A stretch of DNA of 64,000 nt from Bradyrhizobium sp. sGM-13 (GTDB lineage: Bacteria > Pseudomonadota > Alphaproteobacteria > Rhizobiales > Xanthobacteraceae), in the NCBI RefSeq assembly GCF_018398875.1, contig NZ_JAGWDK010000009.1, positions 62,001 to 126,000 of the forward strand. The letters run 5' to 3'. The notes beneath the pieces were generated by a model. It was not told the origin of the DNA. It made no database searches and saw only the letters and a program-made list of their open reading frames with translations. The position numbers were made by a program, and so were the translations under genes. Shown here piece after piece: positions 28,026 to 36,800 of this stretch (position 1 is its first letter; each line of letters opens with the position of its first letter).

Positions 28026-29504
28026 TTAATTCCTTTGGACGAAGCACTGCCCGCCGGCAGATTTTAGGCTGCTGCAGACCTGCGCCGCCTCTTCGGAAGA
28101 GCCGAACGGGCCGGCGAACGCGCGGTAATAAACGCCCTTTTCGCCGAGATCGACGCGCTTCACGAGTGACGAGTGCTGCCCCAGCACGCTCGGGAACTTG
28201 CTCTGCAGGGCCCGGTAGGAGGCCTGCGCGTCGGCCTCGTTCTTCTGCGAGGAGACCTGGACCAGATAGCCACTGCCAGTCGGAGCAGCCGGCTGGGCCG
28301 GATTGGTCGCGGCCATTCGGGTTGGCGGGGTGGGATCGGCCTGCGGCGCGAGCGACACCGGCGTATTGGCGCTGGCATTGGCCGAAGCCGGATTACGCGC
28401 TGGCGGTATTACGGGAGCCGCAGCCGCTGGGGCAGCCGCGCTTCGCGTCGTCGGTGCCGGCCTCGGCGGCGGCGCGCTGGCCCCTGCCGGAATGCCGCCA
28501 TTGTCGGCGGGGTCGCCCTTGACGGCGAGCGTCCTGATCCTGCGCGGCTCGTTGTTCGGCATCGTACCGTTCACGCCGGTCTGCGGCGGCGGGCCGGACG
28601 GCGAAACGCTCGCGACCGGCGGCGGATTGCTATTCGGATTCAGCGGCGGAAACACCACGCGCGGCGCGCCGGACCTTGCATTGACGTCGACCGGCGTCTC
28701 TTCGCGCGACACCAGCTTTTCGCCGCCATCGCCCGGCAGCATGCGGTCAGGGGCCTTGGCGGTGCCCATGTCGGACGGTGCCGGCATTACCTTGGTCGGG
28801 CTGTTGTCGGCCCTGATGATCGGCGGCTCGCCCGAGCGGGGCGAACCGATGTAAGTGCGATAGGCAAAGGCAGCGCCCGTCCCGACCACAGCCAACGCCA
28901 GCACCGCAGCGACCGTCATCAGGCCGCTCGAGCGCTTCTTCGGAGCGGGCTCCTCCTCCTCGTATTCGCCCTGGTACGCATAGGGATCGTCCGGATAGGC
29001 CGGATCGCGGTGATAGTCCTGCTCGCCATTTTCGAGCCGTCCATACAGCGCTTCGTCATAGCGCGACGGGTCCTGCTGCGGCTCGTCGGCATCTTGCTGC
29101 GGAGCCTCGTAATAGTCCTGCGAGTCCTGCGCGGGCGCCTGATGCTGGGCCGCGTAGCGGTGCAAGGGGTGCACCGGCGCCGGCTGGTAGTCCGGCTCGT
29201 CATCCTGAGCCTGATCCTGCGGCAAAGGCGATGGAAGTGGTGGCGGCGGGGTTTCCTGGCGCGTTTCCTGGCGTGCACGCTGCATCCATGCCGGCGGGGC
29301 CGGAGGCGCATCGAGATCTTCCGGTGGATCATACCGCTGTGGACGCGCATTCGCCCGCGACTGCAGCGGATGCGGTGTCGGTTTGGCGGCAGCCCCGTAC
29401 GGGTCGTTCTGCCCGATCAGCCTTGCGAGCTCGGCAAGCGGATCGCTCTCGCCGCGATCTTGGTCGGCGGAGGGAAAATGTCGGTCCTGATATCGATCAG
29501 CCAT
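28026..29504 (-). CDS. SPOR-domain membrane protein
   Basis: A 492-residue bitopic inner membrane protein. Residues 1-195 are a Pro/Gln/Asp-rich cytoplasmic region; GLMTVAAVLALAVVGTGAAF is the single membrane span; a long Pro/Ala-rich periplasmic linker leads to a C-terminal SPOR domain (about residues 415-492: GYLVQVSSQKNEADAQASYR to SAGGQCFVQRN). SPOR domains bind denuded glycan at division sites, so a septal role is likely. The start at 29504 excludes an upstream GC-rich extension. Neighbours argS and nagZ are conserved around this gene in Rhizobiales. Confidence 0.88.
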   Translation of the reverse strand: MADRYQDRHFPSADQDRGESDPLAELARLIGQNDPYGAAAKPTPHPLQSRANARPQRYDPPEDLDAPPAPPAWMQRARQETRQETPPPPLPSPLPQDQAQDDEPDYQPAPVHPLHRYAAQHQAPAQDSQDYYEAPQQDADEPQQDPSRYDEALYGRLENGEQDYHRDPAYPDDPYAYQGEYEEEEPAPKKRSSGLMTVAAVLALAVVGTGAAFAYRTYIGSPRSGEPPIIRADNSPTKVMPAPSDMGTAKAPDRMLPGDGGEKLVSREETPVDVNARSGAPRVVFPPLNPNSNPPPVASVSPSGPPPQTGVNGTMPNNEPRRIRTLAVKGDPADNGGIPAGASAPPPRPAPTTRSAAAPAAAAPVIPPARNPASANASANTPVSLAPQADPTPPTRMAATNPAQPAAPTGSGYLVQVSSQKNEADAQASYRALQSKFPSVLGQHSSLVKRVDLGEKGVYYRAFAGPFGSSEEAAQVCSSLKSAGGQCFVQRN

Positions 29505-29623
29505 CGTGATGATGCATCCCCTACGGGACAGCGCCAACCCGCCATGTCAAACAAACCATGACGAGCGTGGCCCCTGCCAGATACCCCCACGAACCCCCAT
29601 CCGTGAAGGGCCTTCGCCCCTGC

Positions 29624-31417
29624 CTACCGCATCTCGGTCGGAGCGTGGACGCCGAGAACGGCTAAGCCCGATGCCAGAACCGAGACGACGCCCTGGACCA
29701 TAGCCAGTCGCGCCCTCGTGATTTCTGCATCATTAGTTATAATGAAGCGTAAATAGGGCAAATCCCGCCCCTTCGTCCATAACGCGTGAAATTCACTGGC
29801 TAAATCATACAGATAAAAAGCGATTCGGTGTGGTTCGTGTGCGACCGCCGCCGCCTCGACTATCCGGGGATAGAGTGCCAGCCGCTTCAAAAGGTCCAGT
29901 TCGGCCGGATCCGTCAGCCGCTCCACCGGGGAATCCTCCAAATAGGCCGTCCGGGCCGCGTCATCCTCGGGGAGGTCAGGAACTACCTCGCGGGCATTCT
30001 TGAAAATTGAGTGGCCGCGGGCGTGCCCGTATTGAACGTAGAAGACCGGATTGTCCTTCGATTGCTCGAGCACCTTGGCGAGGTCGAAATCGAGCACGGC
30101 GTCGTTCTTGCGGAACAGCATCATGAACCGCACCGCATCGGACCCGACCTCGTCGACCACTTCGCGCAGCGTGACGAAATCGCCGGAGCGTTTCGACATC
30201 CGCACCGGCTCGCCGGCACGCAGCAGGCGAACGAGTTGCACCACCTTGACGTCGAGCGCCGCCTTGCCGCCGCTGACGCCCTTCACCGCCGCCTGCATGC
30301 GCTTGATGTAGCCGCCATGGTCGGCACCGAACACGTCGATCATGTCGAGGAAGCCGCGATCGACCTTGTTCTTGTGGTAGGCGATGTCGGAAGCGAAGTA
30401 GGTGTAAGAGCCATCCGACTTGATCAACGGACGATCGACGTCGTCGCCGTAGGCGGTGGCGCGGAACAGCGTCTGGATCCGGTCCTCGTAATCCTCGACT
30501 GGCTTGCCCTTCGGCGGCGGCAGGCGGCCTTCGTAGATGTCACCCTTCGCGCGCAGGAAATCGATCGTCTCGGTGACCTTGTTGTTGCCGGTCTCGATCA
30601 GCGACCGCTCCGAGAAGAACACCTCGTGCTTGATATTGAGCGCCGCGAGATCGCCCTTGATCATGTCCATCATCATGGCGATCGCCTTGGCGCGCACGAT
30701 CGGCAGCCAGGCGGCTTCAGCCATCGCCTTCAGCTTGTCTCCGTGCTCGGCAGCAAGAGCCTGCCCGACCGGCACGAGATAGTCGCCGGGGTAAAGCCCT
30801 TCCGGGATCTCGCCGATGGCTTCGCCGAGCGCTTCCACATAGCGCAGGTAGGCCGAGCGCGCGAGCACGTCGACCTGCGCGCCGGCGTCATTGATGTAAT
30901 ATTCGCGGGTGACGTCGTAGCCGGCAAAATCCAGCAGGCCGCACAGCGCGTCGCCGAACACCGCGCCGCGGCAATGGCCGACATGCATCGGCCCGGTCGG
31001 GTTGGCGGAGACATATTCGACATTGACCTTATCGCCGCGGCCGATCGCGCTCTTGCCGTAGGACACGCCTTCGCGCAGCACGGTGCGCAATTCGTCGGCC
31101 CAGACTTGCGGCTTCAAGGTGAGATTGATGAAGCCGGGCCCGGCGACCTCGACGGCGGCAACCAGATCGTCGGCGCGCAATTTTTCTGCGATCTTGTCGG
31201 CGAGTTCGCGCGGTTTTGCCTTGGCGTCCTTGGCCAGCACCATCGCGGCGTTGGTCGCCATGTCGCCATGGCTCGCATCGCGCGGCGGTTCGACCACGAC
31301 GCGGGAGAAATCGATGCCGGCGGGCCATTGGCCCTCGGCTGCGAGCGCGGCGCAGACCGCCTGCACGCGCACCAGCGCGTCGGCGAACAGATGTTGTGTG
31401 GCTGGCTTATCGGACAT
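29624..31417 (-). CDS. argS: arginyl-tRNA synthetase
   Basis: A 597-residue class I synthetase. N-terminal Add-1-like domain for tRNA D-loop binding; the HIGH motif is [18 protein letters not shown]; the KMSKS site reads [11 protein letters not shown], a variant common in ArgRS; the C-terminal anticodon-binding helical domain includes [15 protein letters not shown] and [19 protein letters not shown]. Size is typical. Starts 9 bases after the dgt stop, so it is co-transcribed with dgt. Confidence 0.96.
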   Translation of the reverse strand: MSDKPATQHLFADALVRVQAVCAALAAEGQWPAGIDFSRVVVEPPRDASHGDMATNAAMVLAKDAKAKPRELADKIAEKLRADDLVAAVEVAGPGFINLTLKPQVWADELRTVLREGVSYGKSAIGRGDKVNVEYVSANPTGPMHVGHCRGAVFGDALCGLLDFAGYDVTREYYINDAGAQVDVLARSAYLRYVEALGEAIGEIPEGLYPGDYLVPVGQALAAEHGDKLKAMAEAAWLPIVRAKAIAMMMDMIKGDLAALNIKHEVFFSERSLIETGNNKVTETIDFLRAKGDIYEGRLPPPKGKPVEDYEDRIQTLFRATAYGDDVDRPLIKSDGSYTYFASDIAYHKNKVDRGFLDMIDVFGADHGGYIKRMQAAVKGVSGGKAALDVKVVQLVRLLRAGEPVRMSKRSGDFVTLREVVDEVGSDAVRFMMLFRKNDAVLDFDLAKVLEQSKDNPVFYVQYGHARGHSIFKNAREVVPDLPEDDAARTAYLEDSPVERLTDPAELDLLKRLALYPRIVEAAAVAHEPHRIAFYLYDLASEFHALWTKGRDLPYLRFIITNDAEITRARLAMVQGVVSVLASGLAVLGVHAPTEMR

Positions 31418-31426
31418 GGCCGCCGC

Positions 31427-32635
31427 CTAACGCAAATCCGGGGTCGAGTCAAAAAGCCGCTGGTGCTCCATCAGGGCGTAGCGGTCGGTCATTCCGGCGA
31501 TGAAATTGCCAATCCGGCGCGCTCGTTCGCCGTCCGTGACGCGCTCGGTACCCTCCACCCATTCGGCCGGCAGGTCCCCCGGCGAACTCTGGTAGCGCGC
31601 GAACAGGTCGAACAGGATGCCTTCCGCCTCGCCCATAACCCGCATCACCCGGTGGTGGCGATACATGTGCTGCTTCAGGAACGCCTTGATGGCGGCCTCC
31701 TCCTCGGCGACGTCAGGCGGAAAGGCGATCAGCGGCTGGTGATGGTGGCGGACGTCATGAGCCGATTGCGGTTTCGCTTCTGCCAAGCGCCTGCCCGCCT
31801 CCGACATGACCGCCATGATCATGTAGGAAATCAGCTCGCGTACCAGTTCCGCGCCGCGCCTGGCGTCGTCGAGGTTGGGATAGTGCCGGTCGATCTCGGC
31901 GATGATCGCTGCGGTGAGCGGCATCACCTTGAGGTCGTCGACGGCAAACAGGCCGGCGCGCAGGCCGTCGTCGATGTCGTGGGCATCATAGGCGATGTCG
32001 TCGGCAAACGCTGCGGCCTGCGCCTCCAGTGAGGCGTAGCTCGATAGCTCCAGATCAAATTTTTGATTGAAATCGGAGATGCCGATGGGGATGCCGCCGT
32101 CGCGGTAAGGCGCGGCTGGGGTCCCGTCCCGCTCGGTCAGCGGGCCGTTGTGCTTGACGATGCCCTCCAGCGACTCCCAGGTCAGGTTCAGCCCGTCGAA
32201 CTCGGGATAGCGATGCTCCAGCGAGGTCACGACCCGCAGCGCCTGCGCGTTGTGATCGAAGCCGCCGTGATCCCTAAGGCATTGGTCGAGCGCCCGCTCG
32301 CCGGCATGGCCGAACGGGGGATGGCCGAGGTCATGGGCCAGCGCCAGCGTTTCTGTGAGATCCTCGTCGAGGCCGAGCTGGCGGGCCAGCGCGCGGGCGA
32401 TCTGCGCCACTTCCAGCGAATGGGTCAGCCGGGTGCGGTAGTGGTCGCCCTCGTGAAACACGAAAACTTGTGTCTTGTGCTTCAGCCGGCGGAACGCGGT
32501 GGAATGGATCACCCGGTCGCAATCGCGCCGGAACGGGCTGCGGGTCCGGCTCGGCGGCTCCGCAAACAGCCGGCCGCGGCTCCGGTCAGGGTCGCAGCCA
32601 TAAGGCGCGCGGGGGGCAGCCATTCCGACCGACAC
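31427..32635 (-). CDS. dgt: deoxyguanosinetriphosphate triphosphohydrolase-like protein (HD domain)
   Basis: A 402-residue dNTPase-type HD hydrolase. Histidine/aspartate ligands appear in [15 protein letters not shown], the HD pair [16 protein letters not shown], and [14 protein letters not shown]. The N-terminal [20 protein letters not shown] and [15 protein letters not shown] are family marks. Rhizobial homologues usually precede argS, as here. Exact dNTP preference cannot be told. Divergent from erpA. Confidence 0.92.
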   Translation of the reverse strand: MSVGMAAPRAPYGCDPDRSRGRLFAEPPSRTRSPFRRDCDRVIHSTAFRRLKHKTQVFVFHEGDHYRTRLTHSLEVAQIARALARQLGLDEDLTETLALAHDLGHPPFGHAGERALDQCLRDHGGFDHNAQALRVVTSLEHRYPEFDGLNLTWESLEGIVKHNGPLTERDGTPAAPYRDGGIPIGISDFNQKFDLELSSYASLEAQAAAFADDIAYDAHDIDDGLRAGLFAVDDLKVMPLTAAIIAEIDRHYPNLDDARRGAELVRELISYMIMAVMSEAGRRLAEAKPQSAHDVRHHHQPLIAFPPDVAEEEAAIKAFLKQHMYRHHRVMRVMGEAEGILFDLFARYQSSPGDLPAEWVEGTERVTDGERARRIGNFIAGMTDRYALMEHQRLFDSTPDLR

Positions 32636-32739
32636 GGTTTTTTAGCCCTTATCCATTTGATTCCGCGAGATTGCGCACTTAACTATGTCTGACGCGCCAT
32701 ACCAAATGAATTGGGTATGACGGGGCCGGAGACCATGCA

Positions 32740-33069
32740 ATGACCACTGCCATCACCGTCAGCGAGCGGGCTGCCCGCCGCATCGGCGAAATCCTAAAGA
32801 ACGAAGGCGACGGCGCCATGCTGCGCATCTCCGTCGAGGGCGGCGGCTGCTCCGGCTTCCAGTACAAGTTCGACGTCGACCGCGCCAAGGCCGAGGACGA
32901 CCTGGTGATTGCGCGCGAGGGCGCGGTGGTGTTGGTCGATCCAGCCTCGGTGCCGTTCCTCGCCGGCTCCGAAGTCGATTTCGTCGACGATCTGATCGGC
33001 GCGTCGTTCCGCGTGGTCAACCCGAATGCGACCGCATCGTGCGGCTGCGGGACCAGTTTTTCGGTTTGA
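32740..33069 (+). CDS. erpA: iron-sulfur cluster insertion protein ErpA-like (A-type carrier)
   Basis: A 109-residue A-type scaffold/carrier protein that passes Fe-S clusters to target enzymes. The three cluster-binding cysteines are present: EGGGCSGFQYKF and the C-terminal SCGCGTSF. The start follows GGAG-like sequence near 32726. Whether it is ErpA, IscA or SufA type cannot be settled on sequence alone; Rhizobiales carry an ErpA-type next to dgt. Targets in this window could include the dihydroxy-acid dehydratase. Confidence 0.9.
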   Translation: MTTAITVSERAARRIGEILKNEGDGAMLRISVEGGGCSGFQYKFDVDRAKAEDDLVIAREGAVVLVDPASVPFLAGSEVDFVDDLIGASFRVVNPNATASCGCGTSFSV

Positions 33070-33088
33070 GACGAAGGCGCTTCCGCTT

Positions 33089-33232
33089 GTCGTCCCTGCG
33101 AACGCAGGGACCTACAACCACTGTCGCCAATTGGTGAAGCACAACCGGCGACCACTCTCCCCAGGCAACATCCGCCGGCGTATGGGTCCCGGATCGCGCT
33201 CGCTACGCTCGCTTGTCCGGGACGACGGGTGG
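33089..33232. repeat. palindromic repeats, families C and B, after erpA
   Basis: First a family C unit GTCGTCCCTGCGAACGCAGG (33089-33108, compare 5170), then GGGTCCCGGATCGCGC ... TTGTCCGGGACGACGGG (33183-33230), a family B-like unit. Between erpA and the convergent LysR gene; the rest of the gap to 33317 shows nothing. Confidence 0.6.
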
Positions 33233-33317
33233 TGTAGATCGGGCTCAGCGAAGACACGCCGGTGCGCATGGCGATGGGTTTCGTTTCGCTCTAGCCATCC
33301 TACAACAAACAATCGCT

Positions 33318-34223
33318 CTACGCCTCGCGCGCGTAGCGCGGCAAATCGGCTTTCAGCATTTCCAGAACGTCGTCCCGGACCGGATCGCGCGTGCCCCGCG
33401 TCCAGGCAGCCGCTAGTGGCAGCTTGTTCATGTCAGAGGCGGCAAGGCGGATGAAGCGGACACCGCGCGTCGCCATGCGCGAGGTCCAGCGCGGGACGAT
33501 GGCGACGCCAAGGCCGGTGGAAACCAGGTTGACGATGGTCTGCTTCTCGTCGGCGACCTGGGCGACGCGCGCCTCTAACCCCGCCTCGGCAAACAGTTTC
33601 ATCGTGAGATCATGACTGTGCGGACGCGAGCGGCGTTCGGGCACGATCAACGGCTCGTTCTCGAGATCGGCAATGGTCACGCGCTTGCGCTGTGACAGCG
33701 GATGCCGGTCGGCAACCGCAACGACGGCAGTCTCGTGCAACAGGAAGGCAAACTCCAGCCGCTTGTCGGGCCGCTCCGGCGGACGCACCAAGGCGAGATC
33801 GAGCCGGCCGGACAACAAACGCGGCAGCAGGCGAACCGTCTTGTCCTCGACCAGTTGCACGCTGACGTCGGGCCGGCGCTGCCGGAAATCATGGAGCAGT
33901 TTTGGCAACAGTCCCGCGGCAGCGCTGTCGATGGCGCCGACGCGAATGATCGCCGCGCGCTTGCGGCCGCCGGTGCGAAACCGCCCTGCAAGCGCATCGG
34001 CCTGCGTCAACAGCGCCCGCGCCTCCTTGAGCAGCACAGCACCATCATCTGTCAGCGCGACGCTTCGCGTCGTGCGCGTCATCAGCCGCGTGCCGAGGTC
34101 CTCTTCGAGCAGGCGGATGAAGCGACCGAGCGCCGATGGCAGCATGTCGAGCCGTTGCGCCGCCCGGCCAAAATGCAATTCTTCGGCCGCCGCCACGAAG
34201 CAGCGTAAGTGATGTAGGTCCAT
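33318..34223 (-). CDS. LysR-family transcriptional regulator
   Basis: A 301-residue regulator. Residues 1-60 are the winged helix-turn-helix ([40 protein letters not shown]); the rest is the periplasmic-binding-protein-like effector domain with [12 protein letters not shown] and [20 protein letters not shown] lies upstream of the ATG. It is divergent from the dehydrogenase gene with a LysR-type box between them, so it probably controls the dehydrogenase and Bug receptor genes in response to a dicarboxylate-like ligand (inference). Confidence 0.9.
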   Translation of the reverse strand: MDLHHLRCFVAAAEELHFGRAAQRLDMLPSALGRFIRLLEEDLGTRLMTRTTRSVALTDDGAVLLKEARALLTQADALAGRFRTGGRKRAAIIRVGAIDSAAAGLLPKLLHDFRQRRPDVSVQLVEDKTVRLLPRLLSGRLDLALVRPPERPDKRLEFAFLLHETAVVAVADRHPLSQRKRVTIADLENEPLIVPERRSRPHSHDLTMKLFAEAGLEARVAQVADEKQTIVNLVSTGLGVAIVPRWTSRMATRGVRFIRLAASDMNKLPLAAAWTRGTRDPVRDDVLEMLKADLPRYAREA

Positions 34224-34241
34224 CGGCCCTCCCGCCTCTGA

Positions 34242-34262
34242 TTATATCAATTTTTTGTATAA
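34242..34262. promoter_or_regulatory. candidate LysR binding site
   Basis: TTATA (34242-34246) and TATAA (34258-34262) form an inverted repeat with an 11-base spacer containing a T run. This matches the T-N11-A core of LysR boxes and lies in the 112-base gap between the LysR gene and the dehydrogenase gene it probably regulates. The AT-richness contrasts with the surrounding GC-rich DNA. Confidence 0.55.
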
Positions 34263-34335
34263 ACGCGAGGCAATTGCCTCCGACCTGCCGGAGCCGCAAG
34301 CTCTCGCGCACCAAGCTGGCTCACGGGAGAATTCG

Positions 34336-35409
34336 ATGCGTGAATATTCAATCGCCGCCATTCCGGCTGATGGCATCGGCCCGGAAGTCATCGCCGCCGG
34401 CGTCACCGCGCTCGAAAGCCTCGAGAAGCGGCTCGGCGACGTGAAGTTCAACGTCGAAACCTTCGATTGGGGCTCGGCCTATTATCGCAAGCACGGCGTG
34501 ATGATGCCGGCCGACGGCCTCGCCACGCTGAAGAAATTCGACGCGATCTATTTCGGCGCGGTCGGCGCGCCCGACGTGCCCGATCACATCACGCTGTGGG
34601 GCCTGCGCCTGCCGATCTGTCAGGGCTTTGACCAATACGCCAATGTCCGGCCGACCCGGATCCTGCCCGGCATCACCTCGCCGCTGCGCCATGCCGAGGT
34701 GGGCGACCTCGACTGGGTGATCGTGCGTGAAAACTCCGAAGGCGAATATGCCGGCTGCGGCGGACGCGTGCATCGCGGCCTGCCGGAAGAAGTCGGCACG
34801 GAGGTCGCCGTCTTCACCCGCGTCGGGGTCCAGCGCATCATGCGCTACGCATTCCGCCTGGCGCAGTCTCGGCCACGCAAGCTGCTCACGGTGGTGACAA
34901 AATCGAACGCGCAGCGGCATGGCATGGTGATGTGGGACGAGATCGCCGAGCAGGTCTCGAAAGAATTCCCCGACGTTACCTGGGACAAGATGCTGGTCGA
35001 TGCGATGACGGTGCGGATGACGCTGAAACCGCAGAGCCTCGACACCATCGTCGCGACCAATCTTCACGCCGATATTCTGTCCGATCTCGCCGGTGCGCTC
35101 GCCGGCAGCCTCGGTGTGGCACCGACGGCGAACATCGATCCGGAGCGGCGCTTTCCCTCGATGTTCGAACCGATTCACGGCTCGGCATTCGACATCACCG
35201 GCAAGGGCATTGCCAACCCGGTCGCGAGTTTCTGGACGGCATCGCAGATGCTCGATCATCTCGGCGAGGCTGAAGCCTCGGCGCGGCTGATGCGTGCCGT
35301 TGAAAACGTCACGGGCGCCGGCATTACGACGCCCGATGTCGGCGGCACCGCGACTACCAAGGATGTCACGGCGGCCGTTGTGGAGGCGATTCATAGCTCC
35401 AATGTGTGA
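34336..35409 (+). CDS. tartrate / D-malate-type dehydrogenase (isocitrate/isopropylmalate dehydrogenase superfamily)
   Basis: A 357-residue NAD- and metal-dependent beta-decarboxylating dehydrogenase. Family residues: substrate-binding VRENSEGEYAGCGGRVHRG, catalytic Tyr region IMRYAFRLAQ, KSNAQRHGMVMWDE, metal-binding DAMTVRMTLKP with NLHADILSDLAGALAGSLG, and NAD-binding FEPIHGSAFDITGKGIANP. The NSEGEYAGxGG form is typical of tartrate (TtuC) and D-malate (DmlA) dehydrogenases rather than LeuB. The start at 34336 follows GGGAG; the frame is open further upstream to 34255 but that part overlaps the operator. Divergent from its likely LysR regulator. Confidence 0.85.
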   Translation: MREYSIAAIPADGIGPEVIAAGVTALESLEKRLGDVKFNVETFDWGSAYYRKHGVMMPADGLATLKKFDAIYFGAVGAPDVPDHITLWGLRLPICQGFDQYANVRPTRILPGITSPLRHAEVGDLDWVIVRENSEGEYAGCGGRVHRGLPEEVGTEVAVFTRVGVQRIMRYAFRLAQSRPRKLLTVVTKSNAQRHGMVMWDEIAEQVSKEFPDVTWDKMLVDAMTVRMTLKPQSLDTIVATNLHADILSDLAGALAGSLGVAPTANIDPERRFPSMFEPIHGSAFDITGKGIANPVASFWTASQMLDHLGEAEASARLMRAVENVTGAGITTPDVGGTATTKDVTAAVVEAIHSSNV

Positions 35410-35487
35410 GGCCCGCACGGCGAACCGGTCGTGCGGCAGGAGGCCTGCGTTAAAAGCCAAACAAAACAAATTCTTCGGGAGGCACGT

Positions 35488-36456
35488 ATGAGGAAAACAG
35501 CTGTCGTCGCCGCAGCGTTCGCGATGCTCAGTTCGACCGCTTTGTCGCAGAACTATCCCAGCAGACCCATTACGTTGATGGTCCCGTTCGCCGCCGGCGG
35601 CGCCACCGACACGGTAGCGCGGGTGACCGCGCAGTCGATGTCAAAGCTGCTTGGCCAGACGATCGTCATCGAGAACGCGACCGGCGCCGGCGGCACCATC
35701 GCGGCCACGCGCGCCTCACGCGCGGACCCGGACGGCTATACCCTTCTGATACACCATATCGGCATCTCCACCGCCGCCACGCTGTATCGCAAGCTGCCTT
35801 ACGACACCAAGACGGCATTCGCGCCGATCGGCCTTGTCACCAATGCCCCGATGACGATCATCGGGCGCCCCGATCTGCCGCCGAACACGCTCGCCGAGCT
35901 CGTCACCTACATCAAGGCCAACGGCGACAAGATGACGTTCGGCAATGCCGGCCTTGGCGCCGCGTCGCACCTATGCGGCATGCTGTTCATGACGGCGGTC
36001 GGCAAGCAGGTCCTGACGGTGCCCTACAAGGGCAATGCGCCTGTCATGAACGACCTGATCGCCAAGCAGATCGACCTCTCCTGCGACCAGACCACAAACA
36101 CCACGAGCCCGATCGCATCGAAGCTGGTCAAGGCCTACGCCATCACGACGAAGACACGGCTCGCATCGATGCCCGATCTGCCGGCCGCCGACGAAGCGGG
36201 CCTCAAGGGCTTTGAAGTCGGCGCATGGCACGGCATCTACGCGCCGAAGGGTACGCCCGACGAGATCGTTCAAAAACTGTCCAGGACGCTGCAAGAGGCG
36301 TTGCGCGATCCGGATCTGGTGAAGCGATTCAACGACATCAACACGGAACCTGTCCCGCAGAGCGAAGCGACGCCGGAAGCGCTGAAGGCGAAACTGATCA
36401 GCGAGGTCGATCGCTGGGCGCCGATCATCAAGGCGGCCGGTCAGTTTGCGGATTGA
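35488..36456 (+). CDS. tripartite tricarboxylate transporter (Bug/TctC) substrate-binding protein
   Basis: A 322-residue periplasmic binding protein. Signal peptide MRKTAVVAAAFAMLSSTALS; the mature protein begins QNYPSRPITLMVPFAAGGATDTVAR, the Bug-family ligand loop, followed by VIENATGAGGTIAATRASRADPDGYTLL. The two-lobed fold continues to APIIKAAGQFAD. GGAGG precedes the ATG. Ligands are carboxylates in general. No TctA/TctB membrane genes are adjacent, so it is an orphan receptor, as is common in Bradyrhizobium. Located behind the dehydrogenase gene, so probably co-regulated by the LysR protein. Confidence 0.9.
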   Translation: MRKTAVVAAAFAMLSSTALSQNYPSRPITLMVPFAAGGATDTVARVTAQSMSKLLGQTIVIENATGAGGTIAATRASRADPDGYTLLIHHIGISTAATLYRKLPYDTKTAFAPIGLVTNAPMTIIGRPDLPPNTLAELVTYIKANGDKMTFGNAGLGAASHLCGMLFMTAVGKQVLTVPYKGNAPVMNDLIAKQIDLSCDQTTNTTSPIASKLVKAYAITTKTRLASMPDLPAADEAGLKGFEVGAWHGIYAPKGTPDEIVQKLSRTLQEALRDPDLVKRFNDINTEPVPQSEATPEALKAKLISEVDRWAPIIKAAGQFAD

Positions 36457-36615
36457 GCGCCAGCCGCCACGACGTTTGCCGATTTTAAGCGCGTTTCTCA
36501 CCAACGAGCCGCATCATCCGCTACAGGAGTATTGATGCCCCCGCGCATTATCCATATTCCGCGACGCCAAGCGGCTGGCGTTGACGCCTGAGCGCTTTAC
36601 CGCCATATACAGCGC

Positions 36616-36756
36616 ATGAATAAGCTTCTGTCAGCCGCATTGACCACCACGGCGACCGCTTACGGCGGATCGCCTGCTGGTTGCGCGCGCTAGAGACAAG
36701 CGTACTTCACCCAGAAAAGGCCCCGCCGGCGACGGACGGGGCCTTTTCTGGTTTTT
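36616..36756 (+). promoter_or_regulatory. candidate transcription attenuator of thrS
   Basis: A 25-residue frame (36616-36693 with stop) contains four Thr codons in five (ACC ACC ACG GCG ACC, 36643-36657). It is followed by a 15-base-pair terminator ending 44 bases before the thrS ATG. There is little room for a promoter between terminator and gene, so transcription probably begins upstream and passes through the terminator. Weak points: no clear ribosome site for the 25-residue frame and no obvious antiterminator stem. A segment 36733-36741 can pair with 36763-36771 downstream. The leader-peptide reading is inference. Confidence 0.35.
36711..36756 (+). terminator. very strong intrinsic terminator before thrS
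   Basis: A perfect 15-base-pair stem CCAGAAAAGGCCCCG (36711-36725) / CGGGGCCTTTTCTGG (36737-36751), an 11-base loop, and TTTTT (36752-36756). It is the strongest terminator seen in the window. It either ends the upstream Bug-receptor transcript or acts as an attenuator for the short thrS at 36801. Confidence 0.9.
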
Positions 36757-36800
36757 GATGGTCCCCGTCCGCGCTTTTTCCCATCACAAGGAACACAGCC

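Larger units (their letters stand above)
36457..36800. other. region between Bug receptor and short thrS
   Basis: 344 bases with several unresolved signals. An 18-codon frame (36535-36591) has a good ribosome site (CAGGAG). A second frame at 36557-36598 reads like coding sequence (FRDAKRLALTPERFTAIYSA). A 25-codon frame (36616-36690, stop 36691-36693) has ACC ACC ACG GCG ACC. The strong terminator at 36711-36756 follows. Taken together these could be an attenuator leader or a decayed gene. Confidence 0.5.

Noticed and set aside
28173..29561. 462-codon plus-strand frame opposite the SPOR-domain gene
   Set aside because: Arginine-rich shadow of a Pro/Ala-rich gene; the SPOR domain on the minus strand is unmistakable.
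30011..32032. 673-codon plus-strand frame opposite argS and dgt
   Set aside because: Antisense shadow; the minus-strand genes have complete synthetase and HD-hydrolase motifs.
36557..36598. Coding-like fragment FRDAKRLALTPERFTAIYSA as the end of a lost gene
   Set aside because: Too short (preceded by a stop 21 bases upstream) and no family recognised; kept only as a remark.
36457..36800. T-box riboswitch in front of thrS
   Set aside because: No specifier-loop architecture or T-box consensus; T-boxes are also not typical of alphaproteobacteria.
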